This document shows, in pieces, positions 12,431 to 23,238 of a stretch of 64,000 bases of DNA. Within the stretch, counting starts at the first letter, position 1; each line of letters opens with the position of its first letter. The position numbers were made by a program, and so were the translations under genes. The notes beneath the pieces are model-generated. The model did no database searches and had not been told where the DNA came from. It saw nothing but the letters and a program-made list of their open reading frames with translations. Origin of the DNA: Armillaria gallica (taxonomy: Eukaryota; Basidiomycota; Agaricomycetes; Agaricales; Physalacriaceae); the NCBI GenBank assembly GCA_037576215.1, contig JBANDB010000001.1:8308001-8372000 (forward strand). Direction: 5' to 3'.

Positions 12431-14130
12431 GAGCGTTCATGCGTGTAATTTTGCGATTTACAATAATAAGTACAGGCAAAGGTGCTCAGATACTAAGGCA
12501 ATGAGAAAAACAACAGAGCGCAGTGTTTATAATGCCAGTAAGGAAATTACCAGAGTAAAGCTGGGTGGAGCACATGACTTAACCTGAGGATAGTACTAGA
12601 AAGGCTGTACTAGGTGTGAAGTCCCAACGTTTGACACTAAGTGCTCTGACAGGGCACAGCACGCGCGCACTAAGAATAGCACAGAACACGCTTATGAGAT
12701 AATTACAACTTCGCGCAACATTGATCTATGACACGCAAGGCACGGCAGACCCGGAACCTAGAGCTCTAGGCTGTATGATGTCAGAACTCGAGTAAATCCG
12801 AAGTTTCTGACCTCGGCCGAAGCGCGCGAGGTCTAGACAAGAGACTCGTTGCCTTCACTACTACAAGAATTCCTTAAGAGAATATATTAAAGCGAAATAG
12901 AGTCGCACGCTAGGCTGCAACTCTGAGGAGATAGCAACCGGCATCAGTACACGTGTGTTAGCATTGTTAACCAACGTCGCAACGCTCAGAGACAGGATCT
13001 GGCCCCGAGCCAGGCTCCTGAGTCAGCGCCAAGCGATGGCGTGCTAATGGCGACATGCGCGGGACGCAGGCGAGGGAGCTCGGCAACTTAAATGATACTA
13101 TATTTGGTGGTACGAATTTGTAGAACGTAAAATAGATAAATAGCGCAGTATAATAGTAGTGTACAAGTTTTGGACCCCCCTTGTTGGAGCGTGAAAGCCC
13201 TCAGCTTAGTGCTCTAGCTTTGGGATTAGTTTGTAGCTTCGAGCGAGAGAATAGACCATTTATTGATAACATTTGAGTGACTTGAGTAGCACGCGAGGCA
13301 TAGAAAGCTAGCGTGGGACTTGTGTACGGTTTGAGTGATTGGTTGACTGCACTCCACCCTGAGAATAAGAGATATTGTGTCATTGCGGACGCGCTCTTGA
13401 GTTTTGAGGGTTTCTTGTGACGCGCGGTGCTACAGGTGGCAGAGGTTCAAACCCTTTGGTCTGGTTAGTGTTCGTACAGAGGCCTTCTTTTAACATGCGG
13501 CGCTACAGGTGGCACAGGTTCAAACCCTGTGGTCTGATTAGTGCGCGCTTGAGGGTTCTCATTTCCGCAAGTGGCAGAGGTTCAAACCCTTTGGCTTGTC
13601 AGAGAGGGTTTATTTGGTTATTGTTTCTCTGGATCGGCACAGGTTCAAACCCTGTGGGTCTACGATCGGTTTGGAAGCTTGAGCGCGTGGGTTCAAATCC
13701 TGTGGCTTGAGTGGACGTGTTTTGTGAAGGGTTTCTGCTTAGAGCGCAAGCTTTGAGTCGTGTTTAGGGTGTGTTTAAGTTGCTTGTGGTCACCTGTGTG
13801 TGTCGCGCAAGGCTTATTGAGGGTTTTGTTGGTGTGTGGCAACAAGTTGTGTATTGTAGTACACCTTGCCTTGAGGCCCGGCGACATCTGTTGCCCCTCT
13901 TGTTATAAAAGCCTTTGGACTTAGAGAGATCTAGATACCCTACGAGCGCTATTGCTATACATGTGTATCATATATTCTGAGAGTTTAGTTGTATTGCTTC
14001 AATCTGCTTCTATCGCATAATATCCCCCCAAGAACTTTGAGGGTTTGTGTGTGTAGTGTTGGGTGTGGGTGTGATCAGTGTCTTCGACACTGTTGCATTT
14101 CTAGCCTGCGCACACCGAGTCTCTTCAGCG
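12431..14130 (+). repeat. Motif-saturated LTR-like element E1
   Basis: About 1.7 kb, roughly colinear with E2 (23239-25073). It begins AGCGTTCATGCGTGTAATTT and ends GTCTCTTCAGCG. Shared landmarks with E2 are a TATA-like AGTATAATAGTAG followed by GGACCCCC near 13170, an array of tRNA T-arm hairpins (13441-13710), TTATAAAAGCC near 13903, and a GTGTGTAGTGTTGGGTGTGG tail. The tetranucleotide GCGC occurs about 15 times. TATAAAAG about 230 bases from the 3' end gives an LTR-like U3-R-U5 layout, but the ends are not TG...CA. Flanking bases TCTAT and TCAAA are not a target duplication, so the flanks have decayed or the ends are misjudged by a few bases. Confidence 0.65.
13441..13710 (+). repeat. Array of five tRNA T-arm/B-box hairpins in E1
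   Basis: Five copies of GGTTCAAACCC or GGTTCAAATCC (about 13444, 13518, 13579, 13642, 13688), 49-75 bases apart. Each is framed by bases that pair across the loop, e.g. CACAGG-TTCAAAC-CCTGTG, which is exactly a tRNA T-arm with a 7-base loop. Variants such as AGAGG/CCTTT keep pairing by G-T and A-T changes. GGTTCRANNCC is also the polymerase III B-box. No acceptor or anticodon arms are present, so these are not tRNA genes. Confidence 0.7.
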
Positions 14131-15027
14131 TCAAACCGATGTCTCCATTATAGCACCCATGAATACTCTGCTCTGCTGAAGGGCTTACCAAATGATGAGG
14201 ATGGTGTACAGTGGTGTAAGGAGAAGAAGATCACCATTCATGGAATATATTTCAAGAAGCCGGCACATTGTACTACCGACATGGATAATTCGGTGAGATC
14301 ATCATCTTGGAAATGTCGAGGTCGCTGATCTTTATCTAGGGGACCACCAGGGTATATGGGCACTGGATAGTCGAGTCGAGTGAGCCAAGTTGCACGACGG
14401 TGTGGGAGGATCTCAGGGATAAAGTAGGTCTCTCTGTGTTTATTTCATGATCTGGGTTGATGTTCTTTGCAGAGATGCATTGGAAAAGGATCGCATTACC
14501 ATGTAGGTCTGTTTACACCCATGCAGTTACACTAATTTGATGATTTTCGAAGCACATTGAAGCCCATATGAGAAACCATCAGCCACCATGGGATAATTGG
14601 CAGGAGATGTGTTTTATGACTCCTGCAGACTATGGTGGGCATCATTTCAATCGGCCAGATAGCTGTGATTGTGTAAGGGACCTTGTACTCCAAGGTTATT
14701 CCAATAGTGATGCTTTGATTTAGACCTTTTCAGTGGTGTAACGGGTGTCTGGTTCCTCAAGGACGACAGTTGCTGATCTATCTGTACCTTTCCTTAGCTT
14801 TGTTGAATATTGTTGAGTACTACTTTGTACATCTAATAATGAAAGGTTTGGCACTTTTAATGTCATAAAGGTCTTTCAACGAAGATATGCTAGCTTCAAG
14901 AGACCCACATCCTTTCCGACTGTCTTATCTCTTTCCATACGTGCCATTAGGAGCCAGGTTTTGACACTCTCTGTGCGAGACAGAAGAAAGTGATGGTTCT
15001 AGCCATAGAACTGAAGAGATAGCCTCA
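14131..15027. other. Host-side sequence between E1 and the Ty3 element, nothing recognised
   Basis: Only a 60-residue frame near 14145-14328 of unknown type. No repeat ends or RNA genes seen. Confidence 0.35.
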
Positions 15028-15162
15028 ATATCTGTTACGATTTTCACAACTTATCTATTTCCATGACTTATCTTATCTCGGCACCTCAGCATCTTGGCGC
15101 CTTGGCATGACCACGACCAAATTGTATGACTCCACTGTTTTCCCAAGACCGCATGGTAAACC

Positions 15163-15677
15163 TAGTGAAAAGCATGGGTGCCCCGGGTTTTGCCGGGTTG
15201 CTGGGTCGGGTACCACACAGGTCGGGTACGGGTCAGCATGTGGCAACCCGGGGTGTACCCGGCTGACCCGTGATAATCCGTTGTATGGAATTACATCAAC
15301 AAAAAGCTTTAAAGCAATTTGGTGTAGTGGTTAAAATGACTGTCTCGGTTCTATTTTGCATCACGCAAGTCAGCAAGTTCGAGTCTCACTCGCTGTGACT
15401 TCATCATGATGTCATCTCCGGTTGTGAGATTAGTTTACAACCGGAAATGAGATCATAGTTTAGTATATCTGTCTTAAATAATATTGTTTATTCCATAATA
15501 TAATGTGATGCAGTTTAATCTAAAAATTTGTCATTTGAATACCCAGCAACCCGGCAACCTGTGAAAAATACCAGCAACCTGGCTGGAACCTGTACCTGTT
15601 GCTCCGGGTTATTACCCTTGCGGGTATGGGTATGGGTTGGCTTTCTGAACCTGGGGGTTTACCCAGGCTATTCACTA
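15163..15677. mobile_element. hAT-like MITE (515 bp) inserted in the 5' LTR
   Basis: Flanked by a perfect 8-bp duplication GGTAAACC (15155-15162 and 15678-15685); the 3' LTR has one copy, giving the empty site. Terminal inverted repeats begin TAGTGAAAAGCATGGGT on one side and TAGTGAATAGCCTGGGT on the other (15 of 17 match). Eight-base duplications and TA-starting ends are typical of hAT. No transposase is encoded. The outer thirds are rich in CCGGGTT/AACCCGG words that could fold, and a tRNA-like core lies at 15313-15395. Confidence 0.85.
15313..15395 (+). repeat. tRNA-derived core inside the MITE
   Basis: An A-box-like TGGTGTAGTGGTTA (about 15320) and a B-box-like AGTTCGAGTCT (15376-15386) are about 45 bases apart, as in a tRNA. 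The 5' half resembles tRNA-Val. No acceptor pairing or clear anticodon arm is visible, so it is a decayed tRNA or SINE head captured by the transposon. Confidence 0.5.
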
Positions 15678-15963
15678 GGTAAACCGAATGACTTCCATAC
15701 CACCTGACATGCGTCTGACAGATGGGGGTGTATCTATTATTAGACAAACCAAACAATATATAAGTAGTATAGCTGTCAGCCATGTACCCTAGCTTCAAGC
15801 TAAGTTTCAATCACACGAACCTTTCTCTTCTCACAACGAGCCCAGAGTCTGATCGTTATACCGATTCGCTGTAGCAAACTTCACGGTACTATCGCCCTGC
15901 CCAAAGTGAGAGGCAGTGTCGTGTTAGTCACCTTGTTTGTTATTCCCGAGTTTGTCCATAACA

Positions 15964-17682
15964 GTTAGCTCGAAGCTTTCTTACTATATTCCCCATCGTT
16001 CACCAAGGGAATCTTTTATGACCAACCAAACCCGACAACCAAAGTACCAGAAGAATGCCAAGAACCCTGAGTTCAAGAACGTCAGAGGAGGCAGGGGAAA
16101 GAAACCCAGAGGCCGCAAAGGAAGGCGATACCCAAAGAGGGACAACTACCACACCAGAACGTGTGATGAAGAACCCCACAACTACGACTACTGTGGGTAC
16201 TACGGAGGCGACTACAACCTCAATATCAACTAAGGACCTATCGTTGGTCGGCACCCTCCTTCGTCGCCTCATCACCATCTACCGATACACCCGAACCCCT
16301 GCATGTCCACGTGGCCTGCAGGGACCATCGCAGCAATTGCCATTTCAGGAACCATCCTTGCTGTCTCCATCGACATCGTCATCCTCTTTAACTGTTACCT
16401 GCTCACACTGAAGATCTGGGAGTGGCAATCCCAACGAATCTGAAATCGACTCCCATCATGGCTCCCTCCTGCGAATCAAGTCTGAGCGAGCAGCAGCAGC
16501 TCCTCCTCGTGTTCACCCTCTTCTTCCTCCTTTTCACCCACTACCATATACTAACCTTGAGGTGGGACCTCGACCAACATGCCCAGCAACTACAGCGCCG
16601 ACATGACCAGAACCCCCACTGATGAGGGAGGACAAGCTCTACTTCTCCATCATATTCTTCCTCCTTCAAGCCATCGTCCATCAGGCTCTCGCCCTGTACG
16701 ATGATCTTTATAGGCTTCAACGACAACGGTGCCTATGACCCCAGACCTGATAATGCCCCAATTCATTACCCTCAGCACCGCCATAGTAGGGGCACTACTC
16801 GTCCTTTTCTTCACCGCACTCATCCTCCTCGCATTCTGATAAAGCGTCCAACATCACCTGCAACATTGGGGACTCCTCGTTCCGATTAGGGCACGCTACA
16901 ACCTCAACTACACCGCATTCCCCAGACATTATGTCTTTCCCAACGCCAAACGAACCTCCCATGCCACTGGCACTGCCAACCCCTATACCCCAACACACCC
17001 AACGACTATGAGAACAGCAAGGCAGTGGTGCCGCCATACGCATGCCACAACCACAACATCCAACGACTCCGAATATTTTAAGAGTCAGGAGACCAATGCA
17101 AATGAGGACAGGGCCCCCATGCCAGGGCCAAGCAATGTTCTAAGAACCCCCAGTCTGCACCCCGTCTCTGTTACCAGGACACTATGGATTGCAAACCCTG
17201 ACCCCTCAAGTGCTGGGAACGAACCCGTTCCAAGCACCCCCGAGGTCATCGTCATATACGACACCAATGACGAACCCGTTCCACCATACTCCCTGCCAAG
17301 AAATTGTGCTGGGGTACTACGCCTCATTCGAATACGAAGAGGGCTTCCCCCTCGACGAAACATACCCTGAGAGTTCTGACCCCCACCTGGAAGATTCTCT
17401 GATACTGACTCCTCGAGTGAGTCTGACACCCCAAACCCCTTCAGACAATGACAGCTTCCCATCTTTGACAGCGTCGATGCCCTCTGGTTCAACCATCATG
17501 GAAGGACTAGAGCCCCAAGCAATCCCCTTAACCCCTACGGGTTCGACTACAACTGGCCCAACCTCTCTACTGTCAACCGGGAGATATTGGGCCTAGAACG
17601 AGTTCACACCTGAACCCTTCGACAGGTCGACACCGATGCCAGAGCACAATCAGGAAGATGGAACACTCAACATTGAGGGTCC
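15964..17682 (+). other. Ty3 leader and N-terminal gag region (degraded)
   Basis: Lies between the 5' LTR and the recognisable gag. Several overlapping Pro/Ser/Thr-rich frames of 60-135 residues occur in two or three phases (such as 17189-17596), so a low-complexity gag N-terminus broken by frameshifts is likely. The primer-binding site should start at 15964 (GTTAGCTCGAAGC); I could not assign it to a tRNA. Confidence 0.4.
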
Positions 17683-19279
17683 ATGGATCAATTTCTCACC
17701 GCTGCATGGGGACCACCACTGGAGCCCGACCACATCAAGGCCCAGCTCACAGCACGAATATTCGCCAACCGGGACAGGAGCATCCACAGTCCCATCAATG
17801 GGGGAACTCACCTCCACTCTCTTCGACCTCAGACCGACGAGGAGCAGTTATGGATTGAGTCCGATCTACTCCCATTGGCTGAGGAGCTCAATGACCGGCT
17901 ACAACAGGCTGAGCGCGAGGGGGAGCCCCTTTAGATATTGAGTTGAACAACCGAGGATGCTCCCCAATTCCCCGCCAAGGGATTGGAGAAAGAGGGGCCA
18001 ATACCTGGGGAGAGGAACAAGCAGGACACTTGGGGGAGCAGGGCCAGAACTGGGAGGATCGGGAAATCAACCCGAACCCACTGAGGCCGAACAAATCGTG
18101 CAGCTCCAGGTGCAAGCCGCAAATATGCGCAACGAAAACACCCAGCTGAGGGAAGAACTGGAGCAGCTGAGGAAAGGAAAAGGGGTTGACAGAGGAAGGC
18201 CAGGGGGACCACCACCATGACAACCAGACCCCAACCGCTTTTTGATCCCGCCTGCCCCCCCCCCCCCCCCCCCCCCTGGGGTTATGACCCACCGGACCAT
18301 GGACCATTAGGGATGTGGAACAATGACCCAACACCCCAGTTCTTCAGGGTAAAGCCTACCTTCAAACGACCAGCAAAGTTCAAGGGAGACCACAATGACA
18401 TCGCCCAATTCATCAGCGATTGTAACTCCTACTTCGAGGTCTTTCAACACTCATTCGCTGGAATACCATCGCTCATGGTCATCTTTACAACCGGGCTATT
18501 CAAAGGACAAGCACTGTCCTGGTGGACCCACCTACAGGAGGAATATTGGTGGATCCCCGATGATTTAACTGAAACCACCCGATACCGCTACCTCTCATGG
18601 GAGGACTTTTGTGAAATGATCAAGAAGCGATTCCACGACCCCACTGTCAAAGAAAAGCATGAGAAGGAGATGAAGGAAATGAAGATGGGCAGTGATTCAG
18701 CTGCCCTCTTCTTTCAGAAGCTGGAGCAAAAGGCCAAATTGGCAGGGCGATGGGGTGACACCAGAGAACGAGGCACCATAGTCGTGGCCGTACGACAAGG
18801 GGTTTTGACCAGCTACATGAACCCCATCATCAACTTCGGGATCGGGATCCCTCGCAATTACGACGAATGAAAGGAGAGGATTCTCATCATGTACAAAGAA
18901 CGCCAGCACCACAATGCCTACAATCAGGCACATGGCATCGAACAGCACCAGAACTGCCACCCATGGAACCAGAAGCAGATCACCGCCCCCAGCAAAAGCA
19001 CTGCAGGGGGCACAACAAGTTCCTCATCAGCAAACAAGTCATCGGACCGGCTGTGAGACTCGAAAGGCTGGTACACGCTGAAGGAAGATGACGCAAAAAT
19101 GCAGGTGGATGCACAGCGGAAGAAGCTCATGGACGAAGGAAGATGTTTCAGATGCCAGAAGGTCATCTGTCGAAGGATTGCCCAGACAAAGGAAGGCCGA
19201 GGCAAGAAGTACAAGCAGTCGAGGCAACCAAAGTGCCACTCGTGCCCTCCACGAACATCAAGGAGGTAAAAGATTAGGT
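17683..19279 (+). pseudogene. gag: Ty3 gag (capsid and zinc knuckle), frame-broken
   Basis: Three blocks in different frames. 17683-17934 holds a region ending LPLAEELNDRLQQAEREGE. 17957-18220 ends in a coiled coil of about 30 residues (AANMRNENTQLREELEQLRK). 18217-18870 is the capsid-like retrotransposon gag domain with AKFKGDHNDIAQFISDCN near residue 50, then ALSWWTHLQ and FFQKLEQKAKLAG. After a TGA at 18868 the frame continues to a CX2CX4HX4C knuckle at about 19143-19185 that is split by a one-base shift. A 22-base C run (18255-18276) encodes polyproline. Role: particle assembly and RNA packaging. Confidence 0.8.
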
Positions 19280-20959
19280 CGTCCGGGTTCTTATTCACCC
19301 GTGACAACCAAGGACAATACTGGTGCATGTTCCCTTTCCGCTGGACGGTCTCCATCTATGCATTCCTCTACAGACATTTTTACTACGATGCATTCAGCTA
19401 TACCCCGGTTTCCAAGTGTGGGACCAGTTTTTACTTACGTGACTTCTAATACAGACAATATATAGCCTATGTGCCATGGATCATCTATTTCACCACGCCC
19501 AGTTACAGAATCAGTGAACTGATACGACATCCTTCAGGATATGGACTTAACTAATGATGAACTAGATGTCTCTCCCCCACAAGGAGGGATAGTTGCGGGC
19601 CCTCATACGCATGCTGAAGAGGGAGAAATCCCTGCAACATGACCAGCTAATTGACCGGCGAGTAACTCATCGCGAGTGAAAGCATCGATCGAAAAGGCGA
19701 CTACCATATCGCCACCCATCATAACAGTGAAGCCCCAGTCGAGGCGCTCAACCCTTAGCAGCAGCAGTGTAGGCGATCCCTCTGGGATGCATAGCCAGCT
19801 AGTTGTCCCTGCTGAAGGGGGTGACGCTCTGGGAACAGCTACCGCAGTGACGCAGGCCCGACCGGATGGGGCAGGACGAGTACCTAGTACAACTCCTGAG
19901 AAGCCCCCCTGCATGACTGTGGGGGTGTCCGTGGATTTGGAGAAAGATGGTATGGCCACACTCTCCGGTCCTCAAGAAGCAGAGGATGCGTCTGTAGGCA
20001 AAACAGATCGAGGAAGGATAGGCGCAACCATCAAGACCATGCGCATGATGGACCAATGGTCAATGCCAACAGATGAGCAGTGACCAGTGCAGTTGTTGGA
20101 TTAGCAGTGAACAGCATCATCAACTGGCTTGTCCAGCAAGAGTCCTTGGAGCATGACCGCCCGTCAAGACAAAGGGCGATCCAGCAGACTATCCCCTAGG
20201 CAGGGATCAAACAATTCGCTAAGTCCCAAGGGAGCCAGTTCCAAGACTGGTACCATCAGGGATCCAGCGCCTCTTCAGCCCAGTGTTGCCTCGCATGATG
20301 CCCCCTTGGTCCAGACGAACTTGCGACAGCCGGCTGTCTCCAAAGAGGCCCAGATAGCCAACCCTCTAGGCAAACCCGCAGAAGATGCACATGTGACAAG
20401 AACTGTTGGATGCGCAATGGCCCCGACCAAGAACAAGCATGACAGCAAAGCTGCAGGACTGGAAGCCACTAGTGCCCAGGCAGTAAAGAGGGGGCATCAG
20501 GTAACCATGATAGAGATACCTGACGAAGAGGACGACACGTCCTTCCAAAGATGGCTTACTGCAGGCAGCCTGACAATTTCCCTGAAGCCTCGCTTAGCAA
20601 CACTTCCGACTCCACCTGAGTCCCCGACTCATGCAATGAAGAGCCTCCCTAACAAGGGGGTGACCTCACCAACGGTAGCTGTGCCCAGAGCCATCAGTGC
20701 AAAGGTTCGAGAGGTCCCCCACTGATGGATGAAGCCTTTCGAGGTCGACTGGACGCTATGAGCCATCCATGAAGCACGCACTGACAACGCTGCACGCACT
20801 ATCCTCTGTCTTTGGATTCACAAAGACCAAATGGAGGAACTCACAGATGAGCTCCTCGCTGAACTGCGCCAACATGAAGAGCTTGCACGCGAACGACTCT
20901 ATGAACTCTGCAAACCCATTTGGTATATCCGCGGGGTGACCAGTGATCTAATGATCCCG
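19280..20959 (+). other. Ty3 gag-pol spacer, low complexity
   Basis: Pro/Ser/Thr-rich frames at 19676-20083 and 20129-20725, then a Glu/Leu-rich stretch (MEELTDELLAELRQHEELA) at about 20830. No domain is recognised. The position between the knuckle and the protease makes it part of a gag-pol polyprotein. In-frame TGA codons recur (for example near 20722 and 20756). Confidence 0.55.
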
Positions 20960-21568
20960 GTCACGATCGAACCCTGTACAGGATGAAAGGTCCTTAGCAC
21001 CAAGGTGCTACTGGACAGCAGATGCATGGGAAGTGCGATCAATCGCGCCTATGTGCTCGAACACAGAATCGACATGAAGAAGGCCATGGTACCAATACCG
21101 GTCTATAATGCCGACAGAACCCGCAATAAAGGTGGGGACATCACCGAATTCATAGAACTCTGCCTAACTATAGGAGAGCACCACGAACAAATTGACCTCA
21201 CCATGACTAACCTCGGCAAAAAGGATATTTACCTTGGGCATGATTGGCTTGAACGTCATAATCCCGTTGTAAACTGGAAGACTGGTAGTGTCATATTCGG
21301 GCGCTGCTCATGCGTCGGGAACCACATTGAACTCCCTGATGCCAGCCCTGACGACCGATGGGACGAAGAACTCGAAGAAGGAGACACCATCCTAGTGGTC
21401 CAAATGGAGGAAGAACTGGTCATCTGCTCGATGCACCATGCAAACAACTTTGCAGCGAAGGCTAATGCTGACAAGCCCAAGAAGACTTTCGAAGAGCTCA
21501 TTCCCGAGCACTACCACTCCTTCCACGACCTGTTTGACAAGGAGAACTTTGACGACCTCCCCAAATGA
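20960..21568 (+). pseudogene. Ty3 aspartic protease region
   Basis: Frame open from 21005 to TGA 21566, preceded by TGA at 20984. LLDSRCMGSAI sits where retroelement proteases have LLDSGATG-like sequence, so the residues after the catalytic Asp are altered. KKDIYLGHDWLERHNPVVNW is the conserved downstream block linking protease to reverse transcriptase in this family. Normal role is processing of the gag-pol polyprotein; the altered active site and stops make it inactive. A one-base shift joins it to the reverse transcriptase frame at about 21566. Confidence 0.75.
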
Positions 21569-22293
21569 AACCCTGGGACCATGCTATTGAGCTCGTCCCT
21601 AACACGAAATCGACCTTAGACTGCAAGGTCTATCCCCTGAACCAAAATGAGCGAGAACAGCTTGACAAATTCCTTGATGAAAACTTGGAATCCAGCCAAA
21701 TCCGCCCGTCCAAGTCGCCCTTCACCTCCCCATTCTTCTTTGTAAAGAAAAAGGATGGCACGCTGTGACCAGTACAGGACTATCGCAAGCTCAATGAGAT
21801 GACCATCAAGAATGGCTATCCATTACCACTCATCTCCGAACTCACTGATAAGCTATGCGGCGCCAAGTACTTTATGAAACTCAACGTTCGTTGGGGGTAC
21901 AACAATGTTCGAATCAGGGAAGGGGACAAAGAAAAGGCTGCCTTCTGCATGAATCAAGGGCTCTTTGAGCTGACCATCATGTTCTTCAGGCTCACCAACT
22001 CGCCCGTGACGTTCCAGTGGATGATGAACGACATTTTCAAGGACCTGATTGCTGAAGGCAAGGTCACCATCTACCTGGACGACATCCTGATCTTTTCCAA
22101 GGACTTGGGGGAGCACCAACAAATCGTAAGGCACGTCCTACAATGGCTTCGTGAGAACAAGCTCTTCCTCAAGGCAGAGAAGTGCGAGTTTGAAGTACTC
22201 AAGACCGAATACCTTGGTGTCATCATTAGCCAGAACTCTATTTGCATGGACCTGGTCAAGATCGCCGGGATCGCAGAATGGCCGATGCCCTGA
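21565..22293 (+). pseudogene. Ty3 reverse transcriptase domain
   Basis: Recognised by [20 protein letters not shown] (about 21700), [18 protein letters not shown], and the catalytic YLDDILIFS at about 22072-22098, followed by [17 protein letters not shown]. One frame throughout, broken by TGA at 21766 (after KDGTL, where Arg is expected) and at 22291. YLDD is intact, as is the [10 protein letters not shown] block. Copies element RNA into DNA; here interrupted. Confidence 0.9.
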
Positions 22294-22866
22294 CGAAAAA
22301 AGGAACTCCAATCATTCCTCAGATTCACGAACTTCTATTGGAAGTTCATCAAGATGTACTCAAAAGTTGTCAAGCCGCTCATGCAGCTAACCGGCAATGC
22401 AGAATGGAAGTGGGGCACGGAACAGGAAAAGGTGTTCCAGGAACTCAAACGATGAATGGCCAAGGATGTTATCCTCACCATCCCGAACGATGACGATCCA
22501 TTCCGGGTCGAGGCCGACTCCAGCAAAGGCGCAGTCGGTGCTGTACTCAGCCAGCAACAGAACGGCGTCTGGTGCCCCATGGCTTTTATGTTGAAATCAC
22601 TCAGCGCCATGGAAAGGAACTATGAGATCTATGACAAAGAACTGCTTGCCATCATGCTCGCACTCTCAGAATGGCGCCACTACCTCATGGGTGCTACCCA
22701 CGACGTAGAAATCTGGATGGATCACCAAAACCTCCAGTATTTCTGACTACCCCAGAAACTGAACCGACAACAAGCCCGCTGGGTAACCGAGCTCGCTGAA
22801 TATCACTTCAAACTCTTCCACAAACCCGGCACCCAGAACGTGAAAGCTGACTGGCTTTCCCAATGA
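22294..22866 (+). pseudogene. Ty3 RT connection and RNase H domain
   Basis: Same frame as the reverse transcriptase. FTNFYWKFIKMYSKVVKPL, then EADSSKGAVGAVLSQQQNG with the first RNase H Asp, ERNYEIYDKELLAIMLAL with the catalytic Glu, and VEIWMDHQNLQYF with the third acidic residue. TGA codons at 22453, 22744 and 22864 interrupt it, each at a place where relatives carry Arg. Removes RNA from RNA-DNA hybrids during reverse transcription. Confidence 0.88.
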
Positions 22867-23238
22867 AGCGATCATGACCAGGGCTCGAAGGACAACGACA
22901 ACATGATCGTTCTCCAACCCGCCCACTTCCACGCTCTCATTCTGCCAATGACCACAGAAGTTCACCAACGAATTGAAGAAGCGACCCGACAGGAGGAATT
23001 GTGGGATGAGGGGATTGCCACATCCCTCAACCACAAATGAGGGATATCCTGAAAGGAAGGGATCCTCTACTACGACAACCGAGTCTATGTTCCCCACAAG
23101 AAGATGCTACGGGGCGAGATCATTTCCCAATACCACGATCACATCACCACCGGCCACCCAGGAATCAAGAAGACAAAGGAGCTAGTGCTCTGCGATTACT
23201 GGTGGCCCAAAATGAAGAAAGACGTTGACATGCTTGAA
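22867..23238 (+). pseudogene. Ty3 integrase, N-terminal zinc domain
   Basis: The HHCC zinc-binding region starts with HHITTGHPGIKKTKELVLCD and YWWPKMKKDVD. The two cysteines of the same finger (CETCQRMK) lie beyond E2, so the 1835-bp insertion splits the finger between its His and Cys pairs. TGA at 23038 and 23050. The intact junction would read DMLE-AYIKGCETC. Confidence 0.88.

Larger units (their letters stand above)
15033..15963 (+). repeat. 5' LTR of the Ty3 element (931 bp, with MITE inside)
   Basis: Starts TGTTACGATTTTCAC, ends TCCATAACA. Without the MITE and its duplicated site it is about 408 bp, against 384 bp for the 3' LTR. A TATATAAG promoter box is near 15757 and the downstream CTAGCTTCAAGC block is shared with the 3' LTR. 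Differences from the 3' LTR are nearly all CpG transitions. Confidence 0.92.

Noticed and set aside
13441..13710. tRNA gene cluster in E1 (and 24255-24660 in E2)
   Set aside because: Only T-arms are present; there is no acceptor stem, D-arm, A-box or anticodon at the right distance, and no T runs follow.
12431..14130. 5-bp target duplication around E1
   Set aside because: Flanks TCTAT and TCAAA do not match; only E2 and E3 have supported duplications.
16055..17596. Several 100-135-residue frames as separate genes
   Set aside because: They overlap on both strands, are low in complexity and lie within the Ty3 leader/gag region.
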